DNA of 64,000 bases from Nocardioides exalbidus (lineage in GTDB: Bacteria > Actinomycetota > Actinomycetes > Propionibacteriales > Nocardioidaceae), in contig NZ_FNRT01000002.1 in NCBI RefSeq assembly GCF_900105585.1, forward strand, positions 2,728,001-2,792,000, in the 5' to 3' direction. Shown piece by piece: positions 35,401 to 43,338 of the stretch. A model generated the notes under the pieces. It was not told where the DNA came from, searched no databases, and saw nothing but the letters and a program-made list of their open reading frames with translations. Each line of letters starts with the position of its first letter. Position 1 is the stretch's first letter. The translations under genes were made by a program, and so were the position numbers.

Positions 35401-35483
35401 ACAACACCGAGGTCAACCAGGGTGCCCAGGTGCGGCGCACGACCGACCACGCGGTGGTCTCCTCGCGGTTCACCGTGCAGTAA
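32430..35483 (+). CDS. Secreted pseudo-cutinase / RCC1 propeller / EEP phosphoesterase fusion
   Basis: 1017 residues. Signal peptide to about residue 48. Residues 64-300 have a cutinase-like alpha/beta fold: Cys66 and Cys164, G-Y-A-Q-G at 173-177 where the nucleophile Ser is Ala175, Asp258 kept in V-C-H-K-G-D-L-I-C, and the expected His replaced (S-L-S-Y near 275), so this domain is probably non-catalytic. A putative Ig-like segment (335-385) follows. Residues 395-735 hold seven RCC1 repeats, each with C-x-W-C-W-G-x-N-x-x-G-Q-L-G-like cores, a full propeller. The last domain (778-1017) is an EEP fold with N784, E826, H906, D942, N944, D981 and D1006-H1007. GGAGG precedes ATG 32430. Confidence 0.85.
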   Translation: MTPVRARTRRIRKESPVTGFAPRVAQLATVGLVAGLLLAGATSAPAQADPAQPTQSPASSKKATACANLLVVAVDGNGQGKKDTPGQAVSAITNKLRSTAQKQGRSVTVKRVRISTPGAVVTLRTKRGAGASAVSKAGLKRWKKPIRSGVKATRKLVNGQLGSCPDQQVMLVGYAQGAAVVHQVLQDLDKKDALGKVVGAVTVSDPTRVRKSSAGRPLGSPAAAKNSEGILTRFTKSRGDVPSATDTFGAVSVCHKGDLICNPSKVAATKALKLSLSYGSKYSRSAMRTAADRAWARAALWPVPTTQQVVASVKTPISSQLGVAGGSTTAPAARFTPVSVPAGLSLSETGVVSGQLDAPGSYPITYTLAGVSPATVPTTHVLTVLVREPSSGAAAGGQSSCAVRPDGTAWCQGRNDFGQLGDGTTTLRVSPVQVVGTGWARISTGGSFTCGVKLDGTLWCWGLNNFGQLGGADKVTSVLPRQVGTGTTWSDVSASWQHACATMADGSAWCWGQNERGQLGGGTNGARSTAPVRVLGDQVWTSVTAGGWTSCGTTSSGTAYCWGENSMGSVGDGTITNRNRPTVVTGGLQFSQLSATWGRTCGVTPTGQVWCWGENSNGELGNGTRTNSAKPVQVSASGSYTSVGTAVTASCAVRTDGQVLCWGDNRYGQLGPAASGSGSSTPVAAGVVATGKVTGGWLHLCAEGAGCWGANDVGQLGNGTITQASMPAAAATWGPVPAVSTQQMRKWGPTKVVKNAIATRPDVSAKARRGSKRDAMAVEVMTFNLLGSQHTAPGGARPNFAPGRVRAEWAKNLINQRGSTLIGLSEPQPDQITSLDVATNGDFTLYPGNSMGYDAAPQSVMWKDSEWSLVWGTTLQMPFMKSSRPQALVRLKNRSTGREVYWVNAHLSPGKMQDDRDKGMETIKQVVKQLGGDGLPILVTGDLNEHVKAFRRIACPTQMNAAVGGNTAGNKCQPPAAMRVDWIFGKGGTFDNTEVNQGAQVRRTTDHAVVSSRFTVQ

Positions 35484-35488
35484 TGTCC

Positions 35489-35528
35489 CGGCTGCCCGGG
35501 CATCGCGTCAGCGGGCCGGGCAGCCGGA
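35489..35528 (+). terminator. Hairpin after the RCC1-EEP gene
   Basis: CCGGCTGCCCGG and CCGGGCAGCCGG form a perfect 12-bp stem with a 16-nt loop, 6 nt after the stop. It separates the hydrolase cluster from the glycopolymer cassette. Confidence 0.6.
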
Positions 35529-35555
35529 CAGCGGGGCGGTAGCAGGGGAGGAGTC

Positions 35556-37181
35556 GTGGTGAGGGCGAGCGTGCAGCGCGTCGACGACGACGGACTCCAC
35601 CTCGAGCGCGGTTTCGACGGCTCGCTCGACGTCCACTTCGACGGCTGGCGCGGATGGTCGGTCGCCGTCGAGGACGGCGTGGACCCGGTCACGATCCCGT
35701 GGCCGAAGCGGCTCCGCGCGCGGCTCGACGGCGTCTCGCTCGTCAGCGTCACGGTCGACGACGCCGAGGTGTTCCGCCAGGAGGTCACCTTCGGATCGGG
35801 CGAGGGGCGCGTCGAGCTCGTCGACCGGTTCGGCAACCCGGTGATCATCGACAAGTGGGGCCTGACCCAGCGGATCTTCGAGACCCGCCGCGAGGGCGGC
35901 GCCGTCGAGGCGATGACCGCCATGGCCGAGCGGGTCCTCGGCGTCATGCGCGACTCGTGCGGGCTCGAGGGCTGGATCTCCTTCGGCACGCTGCTCGGCG
36001 CGGCACGCTCCGGCAAGGTGATCGGCCACGACAGCGACATCGACCTCTGCTTCCTCTCCGAGAAGGAGACCCCCGCCGAGATGGCGGTCGAGATCTGGGA
36101 TGTCGCCCGTGCGCTGGTCGACGCCGGGATCTCGGTCAAGCACAAGACCGCGAGCTTCATCACCGTCGTCTACGACGCCCCCGACGGCGGCGAGGACGGC
36201 ATCGACATCTACACCTGCTTCTACGTCGGCGACCTGCTCCACGAGACCGCCACCGTGCGGGAGCGGGTGCCGCGCTCGGCGATCCTGCCGCTCCGGGCGT
36301 TGGAGTTCGAGGGGCGTGGGATGCCGGCGCCTGCCGACCCGGACCGGATGCTCACGGTCTCCTACGGCCCGGGCTGGAAGGTGCCCGACCCGTCGTTCCG
36401 GCACCAGCCCTCGCGCGAGGTCCTCGACCGCTTCGACGGCTGGTTCAGCTCGGTGATGACCAACCGGCGCGACTGGACCCAGTTCAACGGTCAGGTCGGC
36501 GCCGCCGGCGCGCGGCCGAGCCCGTTCGCCCGCTGGGTCGTCGACCAGCTCACCGCCGACGGTGCCCTGGACGACGATCGTGACGACGACCTGCGGGTTC
36601 TCGACGTCGGCTCCGGCTCGTCAGCCGACCTGCGGCTCTACCACCGCGCCGGCGCCAAGGCGATCGGCTACGACTACGCCCACCCGGGCAAGCACGCGCT
36701 CGGCGGCAAGGAGATCGACCTGCCCTCCGACGTCGGCCGCCGGGTGGTCAACCTGCTCGACGAGCGCGACGTGCTCACCGTCGGCGCGCTCGCCGCGCGC
36801 CAGAAGGGCCGCAAGGTCGTCACGGTGCGCCGCGTCCTCGAGGCCGTGCCGCCGCGCTCGCGGTCGCTCGTGTGGCGCTTCGCCTCGATGGCGCTCGCCG
36901 AGGGCGGTCGGGTCTACGTCGAGGGCATGAGCCGGACGCCGCAGGAGTGCCGCGCCGCGCAGGAGCGCACCGGGTCGCCGCGACTGTGGCCCGTCGACCC
37001 GCACGACGTCGTCGCCGACGTCGTTGCGAGCGGCGGCCGCGTGGTGCTCCGGGAGGGACTCGCCGCGGCGTCCCGGGCCAGTCGCTCGGGGAGCCCGGCG
37101 AGCTGGCGGATGATGGTCGAGTACCCCGGGGCGACACAGCAGGCCACGGATCAGGGCAAGGACGGTCGGACGCAGCGATGA
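35556..37181 (+). CDS. LicD-like nucleotidyltransferase fused to a methyltransferase-like domain
   Basis: 541 residues. Residues 115-260 resemble LicD/FKRP transferases: G-T-L-L-G-A-A-R at 144-151 and D-S-D-I-D at 159-163, the metal-binding acidic pair. Residues 320-510 resemble a SAM-dependent methyltransferase: V-L-D-V-G-S-G at 348-354 then G-Y-D-Y. LicD-type proteins transfer phosphocholine or phospho-sugars to cell-surface glycans. The fusion suggests decoration and methylation of the same polymer (inference). GTG 35556 with GGGGAGGAG upstream. The next gene overlaps by 4 bp. Confidence 0.75.
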   Translation: MVRASVQRVDDDGLHLERGFDGSLDVHFDGWRGWSVAVEDGVDPVTIPWPKRLRARLDGVSLVSVTVDDAEVFRQEVTFGSGEGRVELVDRFGNPVIIDKWGLTQRIFETRREGGAVEAMTAMAERVLGVMRDSCGLEGWISFGTLLGAARSGKVIGHDSDIDLCFLSEKETPAEMAVEIWDVARALVDAGISVKHKTASFITVVYDAPDGGEDGIDIYTCFYVGDLLHETATVRERVPRSAILPLRALEFEGRGMPAPADPDRMLTVSYGPGWKVPDPSFRHQPSREVLDRFDGWFSSVMTNRRDWTQFNGQVGAAGARPSPFARWVVDQLTADGALDDDRDDDLRVLDVGSGSSADLRLYHRAGAKAIGYDYAHPGKHALGGKEIDLPSDVGRRVVNLLDERDVLTVGALAARQKGRKVVTVRRVLEAVPPRSRSLVWRFASMALAEGGRVYVEGMSRTPQECRAAQERTGSPRLWPVDPHDVVADVVASGGRVVLREGLAAASRASRSGSPASWRMMVEYPGATQQATDQGKDGRTQR

Positions 37182-38482
37182 CGCAGGTCGTACATCTCCA
37201 CGTGGGTGGTCCCAAGTCGGGCACCACCTTCATCCAGCAGGTGCTGGACCACAACAGGGCGGCGCTGGCCAGGGCGGGCGTGCTCGTGGTCGGGCCGCGG
37301 CTGGAGCTGATCCACGCCGCGATGGCGGTGCGCGGCGACCAGCGGCTGGCCGACCTCCCCGCCGCCGCGGCGGACGCGTGGGACCGCGTCACCGAGCAGG
37401 TGCGCGAGTGGCAGGGCGACGCCGCGATCGTGAGCTACGAGCTGTTCGCCAACGCCTCGGTCGAGCAGGTCCGCACCGCGCTGGAGCGGCTCGACGGCAT
37501 CGAGGTCCACGTCGTGGTCTCTGCTCGCGACCTCGGCAAGGCCATCGCCTCGTCGTGGCAGGAGCAGCTCAAGTTCGGCATCACCAAGCCTCTCGACGCG
37601 TGGTCGCCGCCGCAGGAGTCCGCCGTCGACAGCGAGTGGGGCTGGCGCACGATGCAGCCGGCCAACGTCGCCGCGCGCTGGGGAGCCGACCTCCCCGCCT
37701 CGCAGGTCCACGTCGTGACCGTCCCCGCCCGCTCGGCGGGTGCCGACGAGCTGTGGCACCGCTTCGCGAGCGCGACCGGCCTGACCGGCGTCGACGACCT
37801 CGACCTCGGGGTCGAGCGCGCCAACGAGTCGCTCGGCGTGGTCGAGGCCGAGCTGCTGCGCCGGGTCAACGGTGCCGTCGACGGCCGCATCACGGGCGGC
37901 CGGCAGAAGTCGCTGTGGGTGCGCGACCTGCTGGCCCACACGATCCTCGCCCCGATCGGCCGCGAGCCGATCGGGCTCACCCCCGCCCAGGCCGACGAGG
38001 CCGCGGTCCAGGCGGACGCCGCGATCGCCGCGATCACCGCCGCCGGCTACCAGGTCCACGGCGACCTCGAGGACCTCCGGCCTGCTCCGGCGAACGGCCG
38101 GCTGCCCAGCGAGGTCGCCGACTCCGAGGTCGCCGAGTCGGCCGCGCTCGCCCTGGCCGACCTGCTGGTGTGGGCCCGCGAGGCCGGCGCCGACGTCCGC
38201 ACGCCGGCGCCGACCGCGCAGGTCGAGGAGCCCGCCGGTCGCGTCAAGGTGGCTGTCCGGGGCTCGCTGGCCCGGCTCGCCTCCCCGGTGCGGGACCGGC
38301 GCGTCGCCCGCCTGGAGAAGCGCATCGCCGAGCTCGAGGCGGAGGTCGAGGCCTCGCGTGCGCTCCACCTGCGCGTCGCGACGCTGTCCGACGTGGTGGC
38401 GCAGCTGCTGCTGCCGGCCGCGCAGCAGGACGAGGAGATCACCATGTCGGCGCTGCGGACCTACCGGGGCCGGTCGCTGTGA
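37178..38482 (+). CDS. Sulfotransferase family protein, copy 1
   Basis: 434 residues. The PAPS-binding loop reads H-V-G-G-P-K-S-G-T-T-F-I-Q at 7-19; the 3'-phosphate-binding region includes V-V-S-A-R-D-L-G near 110. After the catalytic domain, residues 340-434 are Ala/Glu/Arg-rich coiled coil. It would transfer sulfate to a glycan or small molecule; no PAPS-making genes are in the window. ATG overlaps the previous stop and the next gene's GTG overlaps this stop. Paralogues lie at 57166 and 58281. Confidence 0.85.
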   Translation: MTQVVHLHVGGPKSGTTFIQQVLDHNRAALARAGVLVVGPRLELIHAAMAVRGDQRLADLPAAAADAWDRVTEQVREWQGDAAIVSYELFANASVEQVRTALERLDGIEVHVVVSARDLGKAIASSWQEQLKFGITKPLDAWSPPQESAVDSEWGWRTMQPANVAARWGADLPASQVHVVTVPARSAGADELWHRFASATGLTGVDDLDLGVERANESLGVVEAELLRRVNGAVDGRITGGRQKSLWVRDLLAHTILAPIGREPIGLTPAQADEAAVQADAAIAAITAAGYQVHGDLEDLRPAPANGRLPSEVADSEVAESAALALADLLVWAREAGADVRTPAPTAQVEEPAGRVKVAVRGSLARLASPVRDRRVARLEKRIAELEAEVEASRALHLRVATLSDVVAQLLLPAAQQDEEITMSALRTYRGRSL

Positions 38483-38727
38483 CCCGCACGGAGCGCCGCC
38501 TGGAGCGGCTGGGCAGCGGCGTACGCCGCCGCGTGCAGGGCAGGGTCGCCACGGCCACCGGGTTGGACGAGCTCGCCGGTCTCGAGGAGTCGGTCGACTC
38601 CCTCGAGGTCGCGGTGCGCGAGAACACCTCGCTCCAGGTGCCGCTGGCGCGCATCGTCGATGCGCTCGAGCGCGACGTCGCCACGGTGCTGGAGCGTCGT
38701 ACGACCGGGCAGGTGATGGGAGCATGA
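38479..38727 (+). CDS. Small coiled-coil protein of the glycopolymer cassette
   Basis: 82 residues, no recognised domain. Basic N-terminus (R-T-E-R-R-L-E-R-L, R-R-R-V-Q-G-R-V) then acidic/Leu heptads (L-A-G-L-E-E-S-V-D-S-L-E-V-A-V, I-V-D-A-L-E-R-D-V). Its GTG overlaps the sulfotransferase stop and its TGA overlaps the GT2 ATG, so it is a coupled member of the operon and probably a real accessory protein. It resembles the coiled-coil tail of the preceding sulfotransferase. Confidence 0.7.
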   Translation: MTRTERRLERLGSGVRRRVQGRVATATGLDELAGLEESVDSLEVAVRENTSLQVPLARIVDALERDVATVLERRTTGQVMGA

Positions 38728-39743
38728 CGGCCATGCCGATCGAGCTGTCCGTGGTGGTGCCCTGCTACGACGAGGAGGAGTCGCTGCCGCGCCTGGTGGA
38801 GGTCCTCACCCAGGAGCTCTCCGCGCTGACCCCGCACTTCGAGGTGATCCTCGTCGACGACGGCAGCCGCGACCGCACGCTGCCGATGCTCCGCGAGGTG
38901 CACCGCGCCCACCCCCGCTTCCGCTACCTCTCGCTGAGCCGCAACTTCGGCAAGGAGTCGGCGATGCTCGCCGGTCTCAGCCACGCGCGCGGCGACAAGG
39001 TCGCGATCATGGACGCCGACCTCCAGCACCCCCCGACGCTGCTCGCGCAGATGCTGCCGCTGCTCGAGTCCGGCGAGTACTCCCAGGTCGTCGCCCGTCG
39101 CACGCGCACCGACGACCCGGTCGTGCGCACCGCCCTCTCGCGGCTCTACTACAAGATGATGAACCGGCTCGTCGAGGTCGAGCTCGAGGACGGCGTCGGC
39201 GACTTCCGGGTCCTCGACCGCCGCGCGGTCCGCGCGCTGCTGACCCTGGGGGAGACCAACCGCTTCTCCAAGGGCCTCTTCGCCTGGATCGGCTTCCCGA
39301 CCGCCGTCGTCGACTACGAGAACGTCTCCCGCGAGGCCGGCGCCACCAAGTGGAGCCTGCGCAGCCTGTTCAACTACGGCATCGACGGGGTCGTGTCGTT
39401 CAACTACCGGCCGCTGCGCATGTCGATCTGGCTCGGCATCGTCGTCACCGCGATCGCCGTCGGCTACGCCCTGTGGGTGCTGGTCGACGCGATCGTCAAC
39501 GGCAACAGCGTGCCCGGCTACGTCACCACGATCTGCGCGGTCACCGCGCTCGGTGGCGTCCAGCTCATCGTCCTCGGCGTGATCGGGGAGTACCTCGGGC
39601 GCATCTACGCCGAGACCAAGCAACGGCCGCTGTTCCTCCTCAAGGAGAGCAGCGAGCTCGACGCCCCCGTGACCAGCGTCCTCGGGCGCGAGCACGAGGC
39701 GCTCGAGGAAGGGCACGGCACCGAACGGAGCGAGCAGGCGTGA
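38724..39743 (+). CDS. GT2 family glycosyltransferase (GtrB/polyprenyl-phosphate sugar synthase type)
   Basis: 339 residues. GT-A fold with V-V-V-P-C-Y-D-E-E near 10, V-D-D-G-S-R-D near 47 and M-D-A-D-L-Q-H near 95, then V-G-D-F-R-V-L-D, and two C-terminal membrane helices (I-W-L-G-I-V-V-T-A-I-A-V, V-Q-L-I-V-L-G-V-I-G). This is the polyisoprenyl-phosphate glycosyltransferase layout, feeding a lipid-linked sugar to a GT-C enzyme such as the next gene. ATG 38724 is used; ATG 38733 is alternative. Confidence 0.9.
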   Translation: MTAMPIELSVVVPCYDEEESLPRLVEVLTQELSALTPHFEVILVDDGSRDRTLPMLREVHRAHPRFRYLSLSRNFGKESAMLAGLSHARGDKVAIMDADLQHPPTLLAQMLPLLESGEYSQVVARRTRTDDPVVRTALSRLYYKMMNRLVEVELEDGVGDFRVLDRRAVRALLTLGETNRFSKGLFAWIGFPTAVVDYENVSREAGATKWSLRSLFNYGIDGVVSFNYRPLRMSIWLGIVVTAIAVGYALWVLVDAIVNGNSVPGYVTTICAVTALGGVQLIVLGVIGEYLGRIYAETKQRPLFLLKESSELDAPVTSVLGREHEALEEGHGTERSEQA

Positions 39744-42088
39744 GCGAGACCAGCACGACCACCGAGACGACCGCCGCCCGTGGAGGCGGCAGGCGGCGGG
39801 CGGCCACGGCGAGGTCGGAGGAGCACGACTCGCCCCGCACCGGCTGGATCTGGCCGGTCCTCGTCATCGTGGTGACGGCCGTCTACACCGCCGTCCCCTA
39901 CGTGATCACCGGCTGGTTCTACCAGCGCGGTGACACCGCGGCGCAGTTCGCACCGACGTGGTGGCACTTCGGCGAGATGGTCCGCGGGGGCCAGTGGCCG
40001 CTGTGGCTCGACCCGGAGTCGTGGGCCGGCGGCAACTACGTCGCTGAGGCCCTGTTCGGCACCTACAACCCGCTCAACGTGCTGGTCTGGCTCACCGTCT
40101 CCTTCGGTCCCGACCTCGCCCTGTCGACCTACGCCGTCAAGGCCGTCGTCATGGTGCTGCTCGCCCTCGGCACCTATCTCCTCGCCCGGGAGTACGACGG
40201 CGCTCCCGCCCCGTCCGCGGCCGTCGCGATCGCGCTGCCGTTCTCCGGCTTCACGCTCTTCTGGGACGCCGGCTCCTGGCCGTCGGGCCTGATGGCGTTC
40301 GCCTACGCGCCGTGGGTGTGGCTGACCTTCCGCCGCACCCTGCGCGGGGTCGGCAGCCCGTTCTGGGCGTTCCTCGCCGGGCTCCTCGCGGTCCTCAACG
40401 GCAACCCCTACGGCACCCTCGCGGTGATCACCATCGGCGCCGCGCTGGTCGTCGAGGGGATCGTGCTGCGCTCGTGGGGCGGCGTGGTCCGGCTCGCGCT
40501 CGCCGGGATCGCGGTCGCGGCGTTCCTGCCGCTGGTCTACCTGCCGCTGCTGGAGTCGTCGGACCTCGCGGTCCGCTCCGCCGGTGCGCTCTTCGAGAAC
40601 AGCGGCAAGCTCCGTCCCACGGCCGGCGACCTGCTGGCGGCGAGCTCGCCGCTGCACACCCCGCCGATCCGGGCGATCACCGGCCCGATGATGGTGCCGG
40701 CGACCTTCCTGGCCTGGTTCGTGCTGCCGCTGCTGCCGTGGCTGCGCTACGACGTGATCAGGCGCCGCGCGCGCGAGCTCACCGGCCTCGGCCTGATCAC
40801 CGTCGTCTACCTCGCGATGACGCTCGGTCCGAGCAAGCTGTGGCTCTTCCGCTGGCCGCTGCGGGTCATCGAGTACTTCTACCTCGGCGTCATGGTCGTG
40901 TTCGCGATCCTGCTCAGCCAGGGGCTCGCGCGCTCGACGATGCGCCCGCGCCTCGTGGGCACCGGCCTCGTCGTGGTGGCGCTCGGCTGGCTGACCTGGT
41001 CGCAGGACCCCGCGGCGCTGCGTCGTGCCGCCCTCGGGACCGCCGTCGTGGCCGCGCTGACCGTCGTCGCGCTCGCCGCGCACCTCGTCGTACGCCGCAC
41101 CGCGCTGGTCTCCCTCGTCGCGATCGGCGGCGTGGGTGCCGTGCTCGCGATGCAGGTCGGGGTGTTCGGCGAGAACGCCAGCTCGCGCGTGTGGCACGTG
41201 CCGAGCGACGTCTCCGCGCTCCAGAAGACCTTCGCCGACCGCGAGGGCCGGCTGATGCAGTTCGCCGACCTCAAGCCGCTGCAGAACAAGGGGCAGGTCG
41301 CCAAGCTCGAGAAGCAGTGGGACACGTTCCTGCCCGGCAGCATGTACCACCCTGCCGGCGTCGAGGCGGTCAACAACTACACCGGCATGGGGTTCGTGCC
41401 GTTCACCCGCACGTTCTGCATGGAGTACGACGGCCTCACCCAGGCCTGCGGCTACCGCAACCTCTGGAAGGTCGGCGGCTCCGGCCAGCCGTCTCTCGCG
41501 GACCTGATGAAGCTCGACACCATCGTCGTCCAGCCGAAGCTCGCCGAGGGCGTCACCCCGGCCGAGGGCTGGACCGAGGAGTCGCGCGACGACAAGGCGA
41601 TCGTGCTGCGCCACGACGGCGAGCAGCCCTACGCCGGCTCCGAGCTGTCGTGGGTCTCCGACGGCGTCGAGGTCGCGAGCGCCGACACCCGTACGACGCT
41701 GCACGAGCGCGTCGACGTGACTTCGGCCGCCGACGGTGGCGAGCTGATCTTCTCGATGCTCGCCTGGCCCGGCTGGTCGGCCGACCTCGACGGCAAGCCG
41801 CTGTCGGTCACCCGCACCGACGCCGGGCTCCTGGTCGTCACCCTGCCGGCCGGCGCGAGCGGCACGGTGGACCTCACCTACCGTCCGCCCGGTCTCACGC
41901 TGGGCCTCCTCGGAGCGGGCGTCGGCACGCTGATCGGGCTGGGCCTGGCGCTGGTGAGCTGGCGGTCGTCGCGTCGCCGCAGGCGCGACGAGCGGCCGTG
42001 GACCACGCCCCAGCACAAGCCGCTCGAGCCGCGGGACGATGTGACATCCGTCTCGGGCGACGGCCCTGCCCAGGTGACCGGCGGGTAA
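39740..42088 (+). CDS. Large multispanning membrane protein, YfhO/GT-C type
   Basis: 782 residues, about a dozen membrane helices from residue 38 to 480, then an extracellular domain (500-740) and a last membrane helix near 745. An acidic pair in the first outer loop (R-G-D-T-A-A-Q, residues ~65) fits GT-C enzymes, and the C-terminal beta domain with G-W-S-A-D-L-D-G-K fits YfhO-like proteins, which glycosylate teichoic acids from polyprenyl-P sugars. GTG overlaps the GT2 stop. It ends the cassette. Confidence 0.8.
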   Translation: MSETSTTTETTAARGGGRRRAATARSEEHDSPRTGWIWPVLVIVVTAVYTAVPYVITGWFYQRGDTAAQFAPTWWHFGEMVRGGQWPLWLDPESWAGGNYVAEALFGTYNPLNVLVWLTVSFGPDLALSTYAVKAVVMVLLALGTYLLAREYDGAPAPSAAVAIALPFSGFTLFWDAGSWPSGLMAFAYAPWVWLTFRRTLRGVGSPFWAFLAGLLAVLNGNPYGTLAVITIGAALVVEGIVLRSWGGVVRLALAGIAVAAFLPLVYLPLLESSDLAVRSAGALFENSGKLRPTAGDLLAASSPLHTPPIRAITGPMMVPATFLAWFVLPLLPWLRYDVIRRRARELTGLGLITVVYLAMTLGPSKLWLFRWPLRVIEYFYLGVMVVFAILLSQGLARSTMRPRLVGTGLVVVALGWLTWSQDPAALRRAALGTAVVAALTVVALAAHLVVRRTALVSLVAIGGVGAVLAMQVGVFGENASSRVWHVPSDVSALQKTFADREGRLMQFADLKPLQNKGQVAKLEKQWDTFLPGSMYHPAGVEAVNNYTGMGFVPFTRTFCMEYDGLTQACGYRNLWKVGGSGQPSLADLMKLDTIVVQPKLAEGVTPAEGWTEESRDDKAIVLRHDGEQPYAGSELSWVSDGVEVASADTRTTLHERVDVTSAADGGELIFSMLAWPGWSADLDGKPLSVTRTDAGLLVVTLPAGASGTVDLTYRPPGLTLGLLGAGVGTLIGLGLALVSWRSSRRRRRDERPWTTPQHKPLEPRDDVTSVSGDGPAQVTGG

Positions 42089-42133
42089 CTAGAGTCAGCA
42101 AGCGTTGCACCCGCGAGCGCCGAGGAGTTCCAC

Positions 42134-43330
42134 ATGCCCCGTCTCTGCCAGACCGATGGCCTCTCCGAGGACCAGACCGAGATCCTGAAGGCCGTGCGCC
42201 AGTTCGTGGACGAGCAGATCATCCCGGTGGCCCAGGAGCTCGAGCACGCTGACGAGTACCCGACCGAGATCATCGAGGGGCTCAAGGAGCTCGGCGTCTT
42301 CGGGCTCACGATCCCGGAGGAGTTCGGTGGGCTGGGGGAGTCGCTGCTGACCTATGCGCTGGTGGTCGAGGAGATCGCGCGCGGCTGGATGAGCGTCTCG
42401 GGCGTGATCAACACCCACTTCATCGTCGCCTACATGCTGATCCAGCACGGCACGGACGAGCAGAAGCAGAAGTACCTCCCGCGGATGGCGACCGGTGAGG
42501 TGCGGGGTGCGTTCTCGATGTCGGAGCCCGGGCTGGGCTCGGACGTGTCGGCGGTGTCCACCAAGGCCACGCGGGCCGACGACGGGTCGTACTCCATCAC
42601 CGGTCAGAAGATGTGGCTGACCAACGGCGCCACGTCCACCCTGGTCGCGTTGCTGACGAAGACCGACGAGGGTGCGGAGTCGGTGTACAAGAACATGACG
42701 ACCTTCCTGGTGGAGAAGGAGGCCGGCTTCGGGGAGACCGCGCAGGGCGTCACCGTGCCGGGCAAGATCGAGAAGATGGGCTACAAGGGCGTCGAGACGA
42801 CCGAGCTCATCCTCGAGGGCCACCAGATCGCCGCCGAGCAGGTCCTGGGCGGCGAGCCGGGCAAGGGCTTCTTCCAGATGATGGACGGCGTCGAGGTCGG
42901 CCGGGTCAACGTCGCTGCGCGCGCCTGCGGACTGGCGTGGCGCGGCTTCGAGCTCGGCATCGCCTACGCCCAGCAGCGCAAGACCTTCGGCAAGGCCATC
43001 GCCGAGCACCAGGCCGTGCTGTTCCGGCTCGCGGAGATGGCGACCAAGGTCGAGGTCGCGCACACCATGATGGTCAAGGCTGCGCGGCTCAAGGACACCG
43101 GCGAGCGGATGGACGTCGAGGCCGGGATGGCGAAGATGGTCGCCTCGGAGTACGCCAACGAGGTCGTCGAGGACTCCTTCCGGATCCACGGCGGCTACGG
43201 CTACTCCAAGGAGTACGAGATCGAGCGCCTGATGCGCGAGGTCAAGTTCATGCTCATCGGTGAGGGCACCTCCGACATCCAGAAGATGATCATCGGCCGC
43301 AGCCTGCTCAAGGACTACCAGCTGCGCTGA
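42134..43330 (+). CDS. Acyl-CoA dehydrogenase
   Basis: 398 residues, full length. N-terminal helical domain, F-S-M-S-E-P-G-L-G-S-D near 125, M-W-L-T-N-G FAD-binding strand, Q-Q-R-K-T-F-G-K-A-I near 285, I-H-G-G-Y-G-Y-S-K-E-Y, and the catalytic Glu377 in G-E-G-T-S-D-I-Q. It oxidises acyl-CoA to enoyl-CoA; chain length not predictable. GAGGAG precedes ATG 42134. A candidate -10 (TAGAGT) is at 42090-42095. Confidence 0.95.
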   Translation: MPRLCQTDGLSEDQTEILKAVRQFVDEQIIPVAQELEHADEYPTEIIEGLKELGVFGLTIPEEFGGLGESLLTYALVVEEIARGWMSVSGVINTHFIVAYMLIQHGTDEQKQKYLPRMATGEVRGAFSMSEPGLGSDVSAVSTKATRADDGSYSITGQKMWLTNGATSTLVALLTKTDEGAESVYKNMTTFLVEKEAGFGETAQGVTVPGKIEKMGYKGVETTELILEGHQIAAEQVLGGEPGKGFFQMMDGVEVGRVNVAARACGLAWRGFELGIAYAQQRKTFGKAIAEHQAVLFRLAEMATKVEVAHTMMVKAARLKDTGERMDVEAGMAKMVASEYANEVVEDSFRIHGGYGYSKEYEIERLMREVKFMLIGEGTSDIQKMIIGRSLLKDYQLR

Positions 43331-43338
43331 CAGGCTCC

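Noticed and set aside
35556..42088. Horizontal transfer of the glycopolymer cassette
   Set aside because: Base composition and codon use look the same as the flanks, and no mobility genes are present.
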